The notes beneath the pieces were generated by a model. It was given only the letters and a program-made list of their open reading frames with translations. It was not told the DNA's origin and searched no databases. DNA of 5,257 nt, taken from Bdellovibrio sp. (GTDB lineage Bacteria > Bdellovibrionota > Bdellovibrionia > Bdellovibrionales > Bdellovibrionaceae). Positions 1 through 5,220 of the stretch are shown in pieces. The stretch is taken from contig JAHRXB010000134.1 in NCBI GenBank assembly GCA_019104905.1, positions 1 to 5,257 of the forward strand, read 5' to 3'. The first letter of the stretch is position 1, and each line of letters begins with the position of its first letter. The position numbers and the translations under genes were made by a program.

Positions 1-163
1 CATTTTTGAGACCATACATGGGAGTGTGGCAATCGTTACAGCCGATCACTCGTGCCAAGTAGCGTCCTTGTTCAATGCTCGGAGCTACAGCTTTACTTCT
101 ATTCTGTGCCCAGGTCGGAGTGGCGATAAGACAGCCTAGTAAAATCATTTTATTTAGTGTCAT
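1..163 (-). CDS. Secreted c-type cytochrome, N-terminal part (cut by window edge)
   Basis: Only the first 54 codons lie in the window; the gene continues past position 1. The start ATG (161-163 on the minus strand) is preceded by an AAAGGA Shine-Dalgarno with about 6 nt spacing. The product begins with a signal peptide: Lys5, a hydrophobic stretch M6-A14, and a TWA|Q cleavage site after Ala19. This is followed by the haem-attachment motif Cys42-Asn-Asp-Cys45-His46 in the context GRYLARVIGCNDCHTP. That context (GxYLA...xGCxxCHTP) is typical of class I cytochrome c domains, often those serving membrane dehydrogenases or oxidases, so the protein should be periplasmic and covalently haem-loaded. 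A Cys at residue 11 (LLGC) could be read as a lipobox, but the hydrophobic core before it is very short, so ordinary cleavage is preferred. The number of haem domains and the redox partner cannot be told from this fragment. It is transcribed divergently from the PNPOx operon. Confidence 0.85.
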   Translation of the reverse strand, partial: MTLNKMILLGCLIATPTWAQNRSKAVAPSIEQGRYLARVIGCNDCHTPMYGLKN

Positions 164-194
164 GTTTGTTCCTTTTCTAAACTTGATGAAGACA

Positions 195-215
195 GTGTAC
201 CGTTTTGCCGTACAC
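195..215. promoter_or_regulatory. Inverted repeat GTGTAC-N9-GTACAC in the divergent control region
   Basis: The arms GTGTAC (195-200) and GTACAC (210-215) are exact inverted repeats around a 9-nt centre. A third GTAC core occurs at 231-234. The repeat lies in the 118-bp region (164-281) between the divergent cytochrome c gene and the PNPOx operon, 32 nt upstream of the cytochrome start codon and 66 nt upstream of the PNPOx start codon. A dimeric regulator bound here could affect both genes. The arms are short and no family-specific consensus is recognised. A convincing -35/-10 pair was not found for either direction in this AT-rich stretch, so the operator role is inference. Confidence 0.35.
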
Positions 216-281
216 GGGATTCCTAGAAATGTACTAAAAAAATCTTAAATTTTTCCTAAAGGGCCTGTAGGATAGGCAGTC

Positions 282-746
282 ATGGATATTAATGAGCTAA
301 AAGACATTATCAAATTGGGAGTGAGCATGGTGGTCGCCACTCGCGATGCCCAGATGAGGCCAGATATCTGCGATGGCGCTGGGATTAATATCTCTTCGGA
401 CGCCAGCAAGATGACGATCTTCCTTGTCCAGCAACGAGCCACTCGGACTTTGGCTAATATTGAGAACAACAGCAGTATTGCCGTATCTATGTCACGTCCT
501 CCAACCTATGCCGCCGCACAAATTAAAGGACGCGTGACTCGGGTCAGACCTGTGGATCCTACGGAGCAACCCATCGCTCAGGAGTGCGCGACAGCTTTTC
601 AGCGAGAAATTCAATTGATTGGTGTCACTCGAGAAGCTGCTATGGGACTTAGACTCGTTCCTGATATTGCGGTTGATGTGAGTATCGAGAATATTTTCAT
701 TCAAACACCCGGCCCTAAAGCGGGGCAATCTATGGGGTCACCTTGA
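282..746 (+). CDS. PNPOx-like FMN-binding split-barrel protein (154 aa)
   Basis: This is a small single-domain protein of the pyridoxamine 5'-phosphate oxidase-like split-barrel superfamily. Its members usually bind FMN (some bind F420 or haem) as cytoplasmic dimers. Family-like features are the opening strand around residues 13-20 followed by a turn (RDAQMRP), the segment at 51-70 (QRATRTLANIENNSSIAVSM, with the usual 'T..NI..N..V.V' pattern), the strand with KGRV (82-85), and the C-terminal QTPGPKAG (141-148), a recurring ending in this family. The length fits the superfamily. The ATG at 282 has a GTAGGA-type Shine-Dalgarno about 8 nt upstream. The stop codon overlaps the start of the next gene (TTGA), so the two are probably translationally coupled. 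True PNPOx activity in vitamin B6 synthesis is unlikely, since the protein is shorter than PdxH (about 210-220 aa). The substrate is unknown; a flavin reductase-like or ligand-sensing role is possible. Confidence 0.8.
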   Translation: MDINELKDIIKLGVSMVVATRDAQMRPDICDGAGINISSDASKMTIFLVQQRATRTLANIENNSSIAVSMSRPPTYAAAQIKGRVTRVRPVDPTEQPIAQECATAFQREIQLIGVTREAAMGLRLVPDIAVDVSIENIFIQTPGPKAGQSMGSP

Positions 747-2089
747 GTATAAAGTTAGCGCAACTGGATTGCTGTTTTGAAGGAGTCATCCCATCGACGA
801 TTGCCACCTGTTCTCAAGATGGAACTCCGAATGCGTCTTACTTGAGTCATGTCTATCGAGTTGATGAGAAACATGTTGCGACTTCCTTTCAATTTTTCAA
901 TCGAACCCGCGCAAACTTGATGGAAAATCCTTACGCCGCGATTCGAGTCAGACATCCTGTGAATTTGCAGTCATATCGACTTAGAACAAAGTATGTCCGC
1001 AGCGAGGATCAAGGGCCTGTGTTTGATCAAATGTCCGTGAAAATGGATGTGATCGCCGCTTATGAGGGGATGGGTTCCATATTCAAGCTGAAGGCTGTTG
1101 ATATCTACGAAGTCCTTGAGATCGAGCAGGAGGAGGGTGAAACAGACTATCACCCTCCGATGACGGATTGTCCGTCTGAGAGTCGCGAGGATCTTGAGCT
1201 TTTGAGAGTCATCTCAGATAAGATGAATCAAGTCATGAGTCTTGAAGAGTTGTTTGATCAGTCGATGCAACTTTTAAATCGGTATCTGGGATGGACCCAT
1301 ATGATTCTTCTTCTTGCTGATGAAGATGAAAAGTTGCTGGTTACTCACGCAAGTTTTGGTTATGCGGTAGGTGGCGTTGGGGCCGAAGTCAAATGGGGAG
1401 AGGGGCTGATCGGACTGTGCGCAGAACATCGCCGTCTGCTTCAGGTTAATGCCATGGCCGAGGTCTTTCGTTATGCCAAAGCCGTTAAGCTCGGGGTTTC
1501 TTCGGAGGCACTCACTCCGAGAATTCCGCTGCCAGGACTCACGAACCCGGCCTCTCAAGTGGCCGCCCCCATTAAAGCTCACGGAGAGTTTATCGGAGTT
1601 TTAGCTGTTGAGTCTGAAACCAAAAGGAACTGGGGTCCGCGGGATCAACTGTTTCTATCTACTATCACGAATATGTTAGGTGTTGGGATTAGCGCTTTAG
1701 AAGCCAAGGGCAGAGCAATGAAGGTCGCAAGCCAACAAGACTCTCACACTCTCAAAGAGCAAAATCCGATCTTGCGCGTTCGTTATGTTCCTGGTGATGA
1801 CTTCATTTTTGTTAATGACCAGTATCTTATAAAGAACATTCCAGCTCGAATACTATGGTATTTGCTTCAGACCTTTTCTAAGTCCGGACGTTCCGAGTTT
1901 TCCAATATGGAGCTTCGCGCGGAAAAAAGTCTGAATTTGCCCGAGATTAAGGACAATCTTGAAACGCGGCTGATCCTTCTTAGAAAACGACTCGAGGAGC
2001 AGGCGTCAGCGATCCGTTTGGTTTCTAGTGGACGGGGTAAGTTCAGGTTGGAAGTTTCCGGGCGTTTAGATTTTTCCTCGGGCGAATAA
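743..2089 (+). CDS. PNPOx-GAF-winged-helix fusion protein, putative flavin/ligand-responsive regulator (448 aa)
   Basis: Three regions are visible. Residues 1 to about 130 form a second PNPOx-like split barrel (ATCSQDGTPNASYLSHV; FFNRTRANLMENPYAAIRV; RLRTKY; then GMGSIFKLKAVDIYEVLEI). Residues about 150-322 form a GAF domain, with an amphipathic entry helix, WGEGLIGLCAEHRRLLQV at 218-235 and VAAPIKAHGEFIGVLAVES at 273-291. Residues about 343-445 form a compact alpha/beta segment with GRSEFSNMELR, DNLETRLILLRKRLEE and SSGRGKFRLEV. It resembles an OmpR-type winged helix ending in a 'GRG.F.L' wing. There is no signal peptide or membrane segment, so it should be cytoplasmic. The start is the TTG at 743: an in-frame stop at 716-718 lies upstream, and the PNPOx fold begins immediately after. 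A GGGG at 734-737 gives only a weak ribosome site, which fits coupling to the preceding gene through the 4-nt TTGA overlap. Inference: the PNPOx/GAF part senses flavin, redox state or a small molecule and controls DNA binding. The domain order is seen; the function is not known. Confidence 0.75.
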   Translation: MSIKLAQLDCCFEGVIPSTIATCSQDGTPNASYLSHVYRVDEKHVATSFQFFNRTRANLMENPYAAIRVRHPVNLQSYRLRTKYVRSEDQGPVFDQMSVKMDVIAAYEGMGSIFKLKAVDIYEVLEIEQEEGETDYHPPMTDCPSESREDLELLRVISDKMNQVMSLEELFDQSMQLLNRYLGWTHMILLLADEDEKLLVTHASFGYAVGGVGAEVKWGEGLIGLCAEHRRLLQVNAMAEVFRYAKAVKLGVSSEALTPRIPLPGLTNPASQVAAPIKAHGEFIGVLAVESETKRNWGPRDQLFLSTITNMLGVGISALEAKGRAMKVASQQDSHTLKEQNPILRVRYVPGDDFIFVNDQYLIKNIPARILWYLLQTFSKSGRSEFSNMELRAEKSLNLPEIKDNLETRLILLRKRLEEQASAIRLVSSGRGKFRLEVSGRLDFSSGE

Positions 2090-2100
2090 AATTAAATTTT

Positions 2101-2916
2101 TTATCGATTCACTTTGTTCCAGGCCAACTCGGAAAGGGGCGTCGGGACGTCTATTTTGAAAATGGTCTTCATTGTGTTCTTTAGATCGTCGGCATTTCGT
2201 AAAGGCGTCCTTTGTGTAGGGACAAGTTCTTCATTCAGATGAATGAGGTCCGTTGCTTGTAGCGTAACCAGGCCCTCGCTAGTGGGAAGAAGACACATGA
2301 AGATGGATCTGAAGGGGGAGCGTCCCCAGGTTGAAACGAAGTGGTTGGCTACTTCGATGTCGATGGGAAGGATCGGCTCTTGAGAGATAATATAAAGACC
2401 TTCCCATTTTCCAGCGATTTTTCTTTGCAGGTGCATGTTATTATGGGGCTCTTCGACAAAGCGATAGGTGGCGCCGTTTTGAGTGAATTCGAGTCCTGGG
2501 CGGAAGAGAGCGGGCTCTGTCAAGCCGGGGCCGCCAAAGCCCACATCGACGAACCACTCTTCGTTGTCGCAGTCCACAGCGAAAACAAGATGAGTTTTGG
2601 GGCCGGGGGTGGGTCGCCCATAACTTACGCGAGCCATTAGTTTTCTATATTTAAAACCAAGAGAATCAAGGGCGCCGCTTAAGAGGCCGTTGACCTCAAA
2701 ACAATATCCCCCTCGCCCCTGATTCAGAATTTTCTCAATCACTTGATCCAAAGAATATAGAATAGGGATGTCGGCGAGGACGTCGAGGTTTTCAAAAGCT
2801 ATTGAAAAGCTGTGGGCTTGAACAAGATCTTTGAGGCCGGTGAGATTTGTCGGAGGCTGCTGTTGGAGGCCAATTCTTTTAAGATAGGACGACATAGGAA
2901 AGGAAGATGTATTCAT
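2101..2916 (-). CDS. nat: Arylamine N-acetyltransferase (271 aa)
   Basis: This is an acetyl-CoA-dependent cytoplasmic enzyme that transfers acetyl groups to arylamines, hydrazines and N-hydroxyarylamines. The full catalytic triad is present: Cys72 in the signature RGGYCFEVN (68-76), His109 in KTHLVF and Asp124 in WFVDVGFGG. The positions nearly match those of the Salmonella enzyme (Cys69/His107/Asp122). The N-terminal YLKRIGL and the SIAFENLD segment (38-45) are also family hallmarks, and the length is normal for bacterial NATs (about 270-280 aa). ATG at 2914-2916 is chosen over the in-frame Met8 because a strong GAGGAG lies 8 nt upstream (2925-2930), while Met8 is preceded by a pyrimidine-rich stretch. 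The start overlaps the marR stop as ATGA, so the two genes form one translationally coupled operon. The 3' end converges on the PNPOx-GAF gene with an 11-bp gap and no obvious terminator. The natural substrate is not predictable. Confidence 0.93.
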   Translation of the reverse strand: MNTSSFPMSSYLKRIGLQQQPPTNLTGLKDLVQAHSFSIAFENLDVLADIPILYSLDQVIEKILNQGRGGYCFEVNGLLSGALDSLGFKYRKLMARVSYGRPTPGPKTHLVFAVDCDNEEWFVDVGFGGPGLTEPALFRPGLEFTQNGATYRFVEEPHNNMHLQRKIAGKWEGLYIISQEPILPIDIEVANHFVSTWGRSPFRSIFMCLLPTSEGLVTLQATDLIHLNEELVPTQRTPLRNADDLKNTMKTIFKIDVPTPLSELAWNKVNR

Positions 2917-3431
2917 TTTTTAGACTCCTCTTTAGACTCGAGATCTTCAAGAAGCATCAGATATTTTTTTAACATCAGATTCATTTTGTTTTGTTCCGTT
3001 TTGCTAACAAGATTTGCTAGGAGGGTGTTGTCCTTAATGCGTTCTCGTAGCACGGCTTCGACCTTGTTTTTTCCTTTGTTCGTGAGGCGAATTTGTATGC
3101 GCCGGCGGTCTTCGGAGTGCAGATCTCGTTCGACCCACTGGGCTTTGATCATCTGATTGATCATAGCGGTGACGGACCCGGAGGTGAGAAGACTTGCTTC
3201 CATCAAATCTTGGGCGCAGAGAGGCTCGGGGTGTTTTCGGCGAAGCGCCGCTAAGGCTTCGAATTGGGAGCGCGTGAGTTCGTATTTAACCAAAGTTCGA
3301 TCCAGGCGTTGCCCCAGAATCTTACTGAGTCGAGCAATTCGATAAATAAATTGTATATCTGGAGATAGCGCCGGAAGGGACGCTCTTTGTTGGAGCCATT
3401 CTTCAAAGAATATGTCTATGGAGTCATTCAT
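2913..3431 (-). CDS. MarR-family transcriptional regulator (172 aa)
   Basis: This is a dimeric winged-helix regulator of the MarR family, whose members typically repress their own operon until a phenolic or other small ligand, or an oxidant, is bound. The N-terminal helix (about 22-50, IQFIYRIARLSKILGQRLDRTL) supports dimerisation. The HTH runs from LTRSQFEALAAL (52-63) through AQDLMEASLLTSGSVTAMINQMIKAQWVER (73-102). The wing is DLHSEDRRRIQIRLTNKG (103-120), with the family's D..DRR...LT.KG pattern. The C-terminal helices (121-166) complete the dimer interface, and the tail is highly charged (ESKEESKK). The ATG at 3429-3431 is the only usable start: no other Met, GTG or TTG lies in a sensible place. 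No Shine-Dalgarno precedes it, because the upstream bases are one of two 16-bp palindromes. The gene is followed by the arylamine N-acetyltransferase with a 4-nt overlap, so that enzyme is the likely regulated target together with the regulator itself. Ligand unknown. Confidence 0.92.
   Translation of the reverse strand: MNDSIDIFFEEWLQQRASLPALSPDIQFIYRIARLSKILGQRLDRTLVKYELTRSQFEALAALRRKHPEPLCAQDLMEASLLTSGSVTAMINQMIKAQWVERDLHSEDRRRIQIRLTNKGKNKVEAVLRERIKDNTLLANLVSKTEQNKMNLMLKKYLMLLEDLESKEESKK
2919..2939 (-). repeat. Short tandem duplication at the marR/nat junction
   Basis: A 9-nt direct repeat (TTTAGACTC on the plus strand) occurs at 2919-2927 and 2931-2939, a 12-nt period. On the minus strand it encodes the repeated ESK of the MarR tail (ESKEESKK). 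The junction of the two copies supplies the GAGGAG ribosome site of the downstream acetyltransferase. It is probably a small slippage duplication. Confidence 0.6.
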
Positions 3432-3445
3432 CTTGATATCAAGAT
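3430..3445. promoter_or_regulatory. MarR operator 1: perfect 16-bp palindrome over the marR start codon
   Basis: ATCTTGATATCAAGAT is a perfect palindrome and is identical to a second copy at 3457-3472. It overlaps the first two bases of the marR start codon (start at 3429-3431, minus strand) and occupies the place where a ribosome site would normally sit. TTGA/TCAA half-sites in an AT-rich palindrome of this size are typical of MarR-family operators. Binding here would cover the predicted transcription start. Assignment to the adjacent regulator is inferred from position. Confidence 0.75.
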
Positions 3446-3469
3446 AATATGGAAATATCTTGATATCAA
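3441..3469 (-). promoter_or_regulatory. Predicted promoter of the marR-nat operon
   Basis: On the minus strand, TTGATA (3464-3469) lies 17 bp from TATCTT (3441-3446), a plausible sigma70-type pair with a good -35 and a moderate -10 (4 of 6 bases). Transcription would start about 2-4 nt before the marR ATG, giving an almost leaderless mRNA. This agrees with the absence of a Shine-Dalgarno. Both elements are embedded in the two palindromes, as expected for autorepression. A TATTAT at 3444-3449 is a better -10 by sequence, but its 14-bp spacing from the TTGATA is too short. Confidence 0.45.
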
Positions 3470-3472
3470 GAT
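3457..3472. promoter_or_regulatory. MarR operator 2: second identical 16-bp palindrome
   Basis: This is an exact copy of the 3430-3445 palindrome, with centres 27 bp apart (about 2.6 helical turns, so two dimers would bind on roughly opposite faces). It contains a TTGATA that can serve as the -35 element of the marR promoter on the minus strand. Adjoining it at 3473-3482 is a further 10-bp palindrome, GATAATTATC, of unknown role. Occupancy would block RNA polymerase, giving autorepression of marR-nat. Confidence 0.75.
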
Positions 3473-3557
3473 GATAATTATCTCGGATCTGTATAAGACA
3501 TCCCGGAGGAGAGCCTGGGCCTAAATCGGGATTACTAAGGGCTCCCTAGTACTTTTC

Positions 3558-3586
3558 TTGAGAGCGAGTTTTGTGCGGGCTAACAT
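3558..3586 (+). promoter_or_regulatory. Predicted sigma70 promoter of the beta-barrel gene
   Basis: TTGAGA (3558-3563), a 17-bp spacer and TAACAT (3581-3586) make a reasonable -35/-10 pair. Transcription would start near 3593, just ahead of the ribosome site GAGGGGAT (3597-3604) and the ATG at 3608. It lies about 86 bp from the nearer MarR palindrome, so control by that regulator is not required by the geometry. Confidence 0.45.
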
Positions 3587-3607
3587 AAAGCCTTACGAGG
3601 GGATTTT

Positions 3608-4276
3608 ATGTTGAAGCGACAGTTTGCTTGTGGACTTCTTTTATTAATGGGACCTTGTCTGGCTCTTGCAAAAGAGTTTCCAGTTCAGGCGCGCTTTTTC
3701 TTGGGATCAACCGGTGTCGATCCGCAGAATGTGAATCAAACAATTGAGCCGCTCGGGTTAAAGAAGATGGAGACACATAATCAGATTGGTCTTGAAGTGA
3801 CTTATCCGATTGTGAACTTTCTTGAAGTCGGTCTTCGCTATTCTAAGAAATTTGCGAGCAGTGATGAAAAAGATACGGATCTTATGACAGATTATAGCGC
3901 CAAAGTGGACCAGGACGCGGTCTTGCTTTTGGCCAGAGTCCCTATCGTAAAGACCGACATCTTCCGGGCGGATGTTTTTGCGGGCTTCGGAGGAACAAAC
4001 ACGACATTCAAGTTAACGAGCGCAGGGCAAAATGGCGAACTTAAAAAGTCTGCAGCGGAGGGGTGGTTCTCAACTCCCTATACGGCGGCCGGGGCTTCGG
4101 TGGGATTAGGGTACAATAAGATCTATTTCTTCGCCGAAGGGGGCGTTGAGACGAATAAAGTGGATGGGTTTGAGCGTTCAGGCTCCATCAATGGTAGCCT
4201 CAGCACTGTGGATCTCTCGGGATCGTACTTTATGATCGGGTTGATGATTGATGGAATTCCGGGAAGTTTTAAATAA
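3608..4276 (+). CDS. Outer-membrane beta-barrel protein, small (222 aa)
   Basis: The product has a clear signal peptide: MLKRQ, a hydrophobic core at about 6-18, and an ALA|KEF cleavage site after Ala21. The mature part is about 201 residues. It consists of alternating hydrophobic/polar strands rich in Gly and aromatics, such as VQARFFLGSTGV, QIGLEVTYPI, FLEVGLRYSKKF, DAVLLLARVPIV, RADVFAGFGGTN, AAGASVGLGYN, IYFFAEGGVET and SYFMIGLMIDGI. About eight strands can be counted, the size class of OmpA/OmpW/OmpX-type barrels. It should sit in the outer membrane. No OmpA peptidoglycan-binding domain or other extension follows, and no specific family motif is recognised, so the role (adhesion, small-solute passage, structural) is open. 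The ATG at 3608 has a good AGGGGA ribosome site. The gene has its own promoter and a strong terminator, so it is probably monocistronic. Confidence 0.75.
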   Translation: MLKRQFACGLLLLMGPCLALAKEFPVQARFFLGSTGVDPQNVNQTIEPLGLKKMETHNQIGLEVTYPIVNFLEVGLRYSKKFASSDEKDTDLMTDYSAKVDQDAVLLLARVPIVKTDIFRADVFAGFGGTNTTFKLTSAGQNGELKKSAAEGWFSTPYTAAGASVGLGYNKIYFFAEGGVETNKVDGFERSGSINGSLSTVDLSGSYFMIGLMIDGIPGSFK

Positions 4277-4320
4277 CCGTTGTTAGATCGCAACGAGAAC
4301 AGAATAAGATGCAGATTGTT

Positions 4321-4354
4321 CGGGGGTTCAGATTGAGCCCCCGTTTTTTATTTT
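4321..4354 (+). terminator. Intrinsic terminator after the beta-barrel gene
   Basis: Stem CGGGGGTTCA (4321-4330) pairs with TGAGCCCCCG (4334-4343) with one T-G wobble and a 3-nt GAT loop. It is followed by TTTTTTATTTT (4344-4354). It begins 44 nt after the stop codon. It is a strong, textbook Rho-independent terminator on the plus strand and separates this gene from the next one. Confidence 0.9.
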
Positions 4355-4496
4355 AGAAAAGGCATGCTTAAAAGCAAGAATGGTCTTTTCGTTTACAATA
4401 GATATGCAGCGCGATCCGTGTGTTTTTTGCTGAAGAGGCTAAACAAAGATACCAGTTTTCCTTTTTCGAAGGACAATGAGATGTCTGGAGGAACCT

Positions 4497-5123
4497 ATGT
4501 GCTTTTCCGCGAGTGTAAGTTATGGCTCGGCAGCGCTATTGATATCGACAGGGGCAGTGACGACGCTGGGGAATACGTCAAAGCAACACCGGATGATCGC
4601 GGCGATTCCTTTTTTGTTTGGTATTCAGCAGGCGGCGGAGGGAGTTGTTTGGCAGTCGATGGGATCGGAATTGGTGGGAGGCCTCAGTCAATATGGAGCT
4701 TTGCTGTTTGTCGCGGTGGCGCTTGTGGCTTGGCCGAGCTGGCTTCCGTGGTCGCTGTATCAAGTTGAAGAAAATAAAAAAAGAAAAACAATACTGAAGG
4801 TGATTGGTTTCATGGGGTTGGGGGTTTCGCTGTTGGCGGCCTCCGTCGTTGGTCATAGTTTGGGATATTCGTTTTTAAATATGAAAAGGTTCTGGCCAGC
4901 GAGCATTGATTTTCTAATTTACGATATTCCGACGATGATCCCATTTTTTGTATCGAGTCTGCGAACGGTGAAAAAAGCGGGCTATTTGGTTTTTGCCGGG
5001 ATGGTTCTTGCTCAAGCAATCAATCGAGAGGCGACAACATCGATCTGGTGCTTCTTTGCGGCCGTGGTTAGTTTGTATATCGCGGTGAATGTTCTTTGGG
5101 GGCAGAGGGGGAGGTTGGTGTGA
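4497..5123 (+). CDS. Multi-pass membrane protein, 'MCFSA' / DUF6629-like family (208 aa)
   Basis: The protein begins MCFSASVSYGSAALLIS and continues with AAIPFLFGIQQAAEGVVWQS (35-54). These are the hallmark segments of the bacterial DUF6629-type membrane proteins, recalled here as beginning MCFSAT/S and containing a P-x-x-FG-x-QQ-x-x-EG-x-x-W motif. About seven hydrophobic segments are visible, near residues 6-24, 33-53, 67-89, 98-118, 136-154, 160-176 and 181-201. A charged cytoplasmic-type loop EENKKRK lies at 91-97, so this is an inner-membrane protein. The start at 4497 is chosen over an in-frame ATG at 4476 because it gives the family-conserved MCFSA N-terminus and has a strong GGAGGA (4487-4492) directly upstream; the 4476 ATG has only an AAGGA that is too close. 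Conserved His120 (VVGH) and Asp143 (FLIYD) lie in or near membrane segments. No function is established for this family as far as I know. No clear promoter was found in 4355-4496. Confidence 0.8.
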   Translation: MCFSASVSYGSAALLISTGAVTTLGNTSKQHRMIAAIPFLFGIQQAAEGVVWQSMGSELVGGLSQYGALLFVAVALVAWPSWLPWSLYQVEENKKRKTILKVIGFMGLGVSLLAASVVGHSLGYSFLNMKRFWPASIDFLIYDIPTMIPFFVSSLRTVKKAGYLVFAGMVLAQAINREATTSIWCFFAAVVSLYIAVNVLWGQRGRLV

Positions 5124-5174
5124 GGTGGCGTTCTCGGTATGCGGGACCCATTGCGATGTCAGTTGATGAAAATA

Positions 5175-5206
5175 AAAAACCCCGTATCTTGCGATACGGG
5201 GTTTTT
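5175..5206. terminator. Bidirectional intrinsic terminator between the membrane protein gene and the tRNA
   Basis: AAAAACCCCGTATC (5175-5188) pairs perfectly with GATACGGGGTTTTT (5193-5206) around a 4-nt TTGC loop. The stem carries a GC-rich core and is flanked by an A tract on one side and a T tract (continuing GATTTT) on the other. It can end plus-strand transcripts from the 4497-5123 gene and minus-strand transcripts from the tRNA. It lies 14 nt beyond the tRNA CCA end and 51 nt after the membrane protein stop codon. Confidence 0.93.
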
Positions 5207-5220
5207 GATTTTCAAAAATT

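Noticed and set aside
2341..2640. Plus-strand open frame opposite the arylamine N-acetyltransferase
   Set aside because: It is antisense to a gene with an intact catalytic triad, and its product has no recognisable domain.
2812..3345. Two plus-strand open frames opposite marR and the start of nat
   Set aside because: The products are Arg/Ser-rich, as expected from the antisense of a MarR gene. There is no supporting ribosome site or motif.
3492..3497. TATAAG as a plus-strand -10 between marR and the beta-barrel gene
   Set aside because: No -35 is present at proper spacing (TTGATA in operator 2 is 26 bp away), and the pair at 3558-3586 is better placed.
3533..3549. Near-palindrome ACTAAGGGCTCCCTAGT as a hairpin or terminator
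   Set aside because: The central loop would be only about 2 nt, one arm has a bulged base, and no gene ends nearby in the plus direction.
4278..4295. Small hairpin CGTTG / CAACG after the beta-barrel stop codon
   Set aside because: It has only a 5-bp stem with an 8-nt loop and no T tract. The real terminator follows at 4321.
4394..4399. TACAAT as a possible -10 for the MCFSA membrane protein gene
   Set aside because: It matches 5 of 6 bases but no acceptable -35 lies 16-18 bp upstream, and it would imply a leader of about 90 nt. Not strong enough to list.
4364..4768. Open frame of 134 codons on the plus strand overlapping the MCFSA membrane protein
   Set aside because: It lies in another frame of a well-supported gene for most of its length, its ribosome-site-like AAAGG is only 1 nt from the ATG, and the product is low-complexity Gly-rich sequence without family features.
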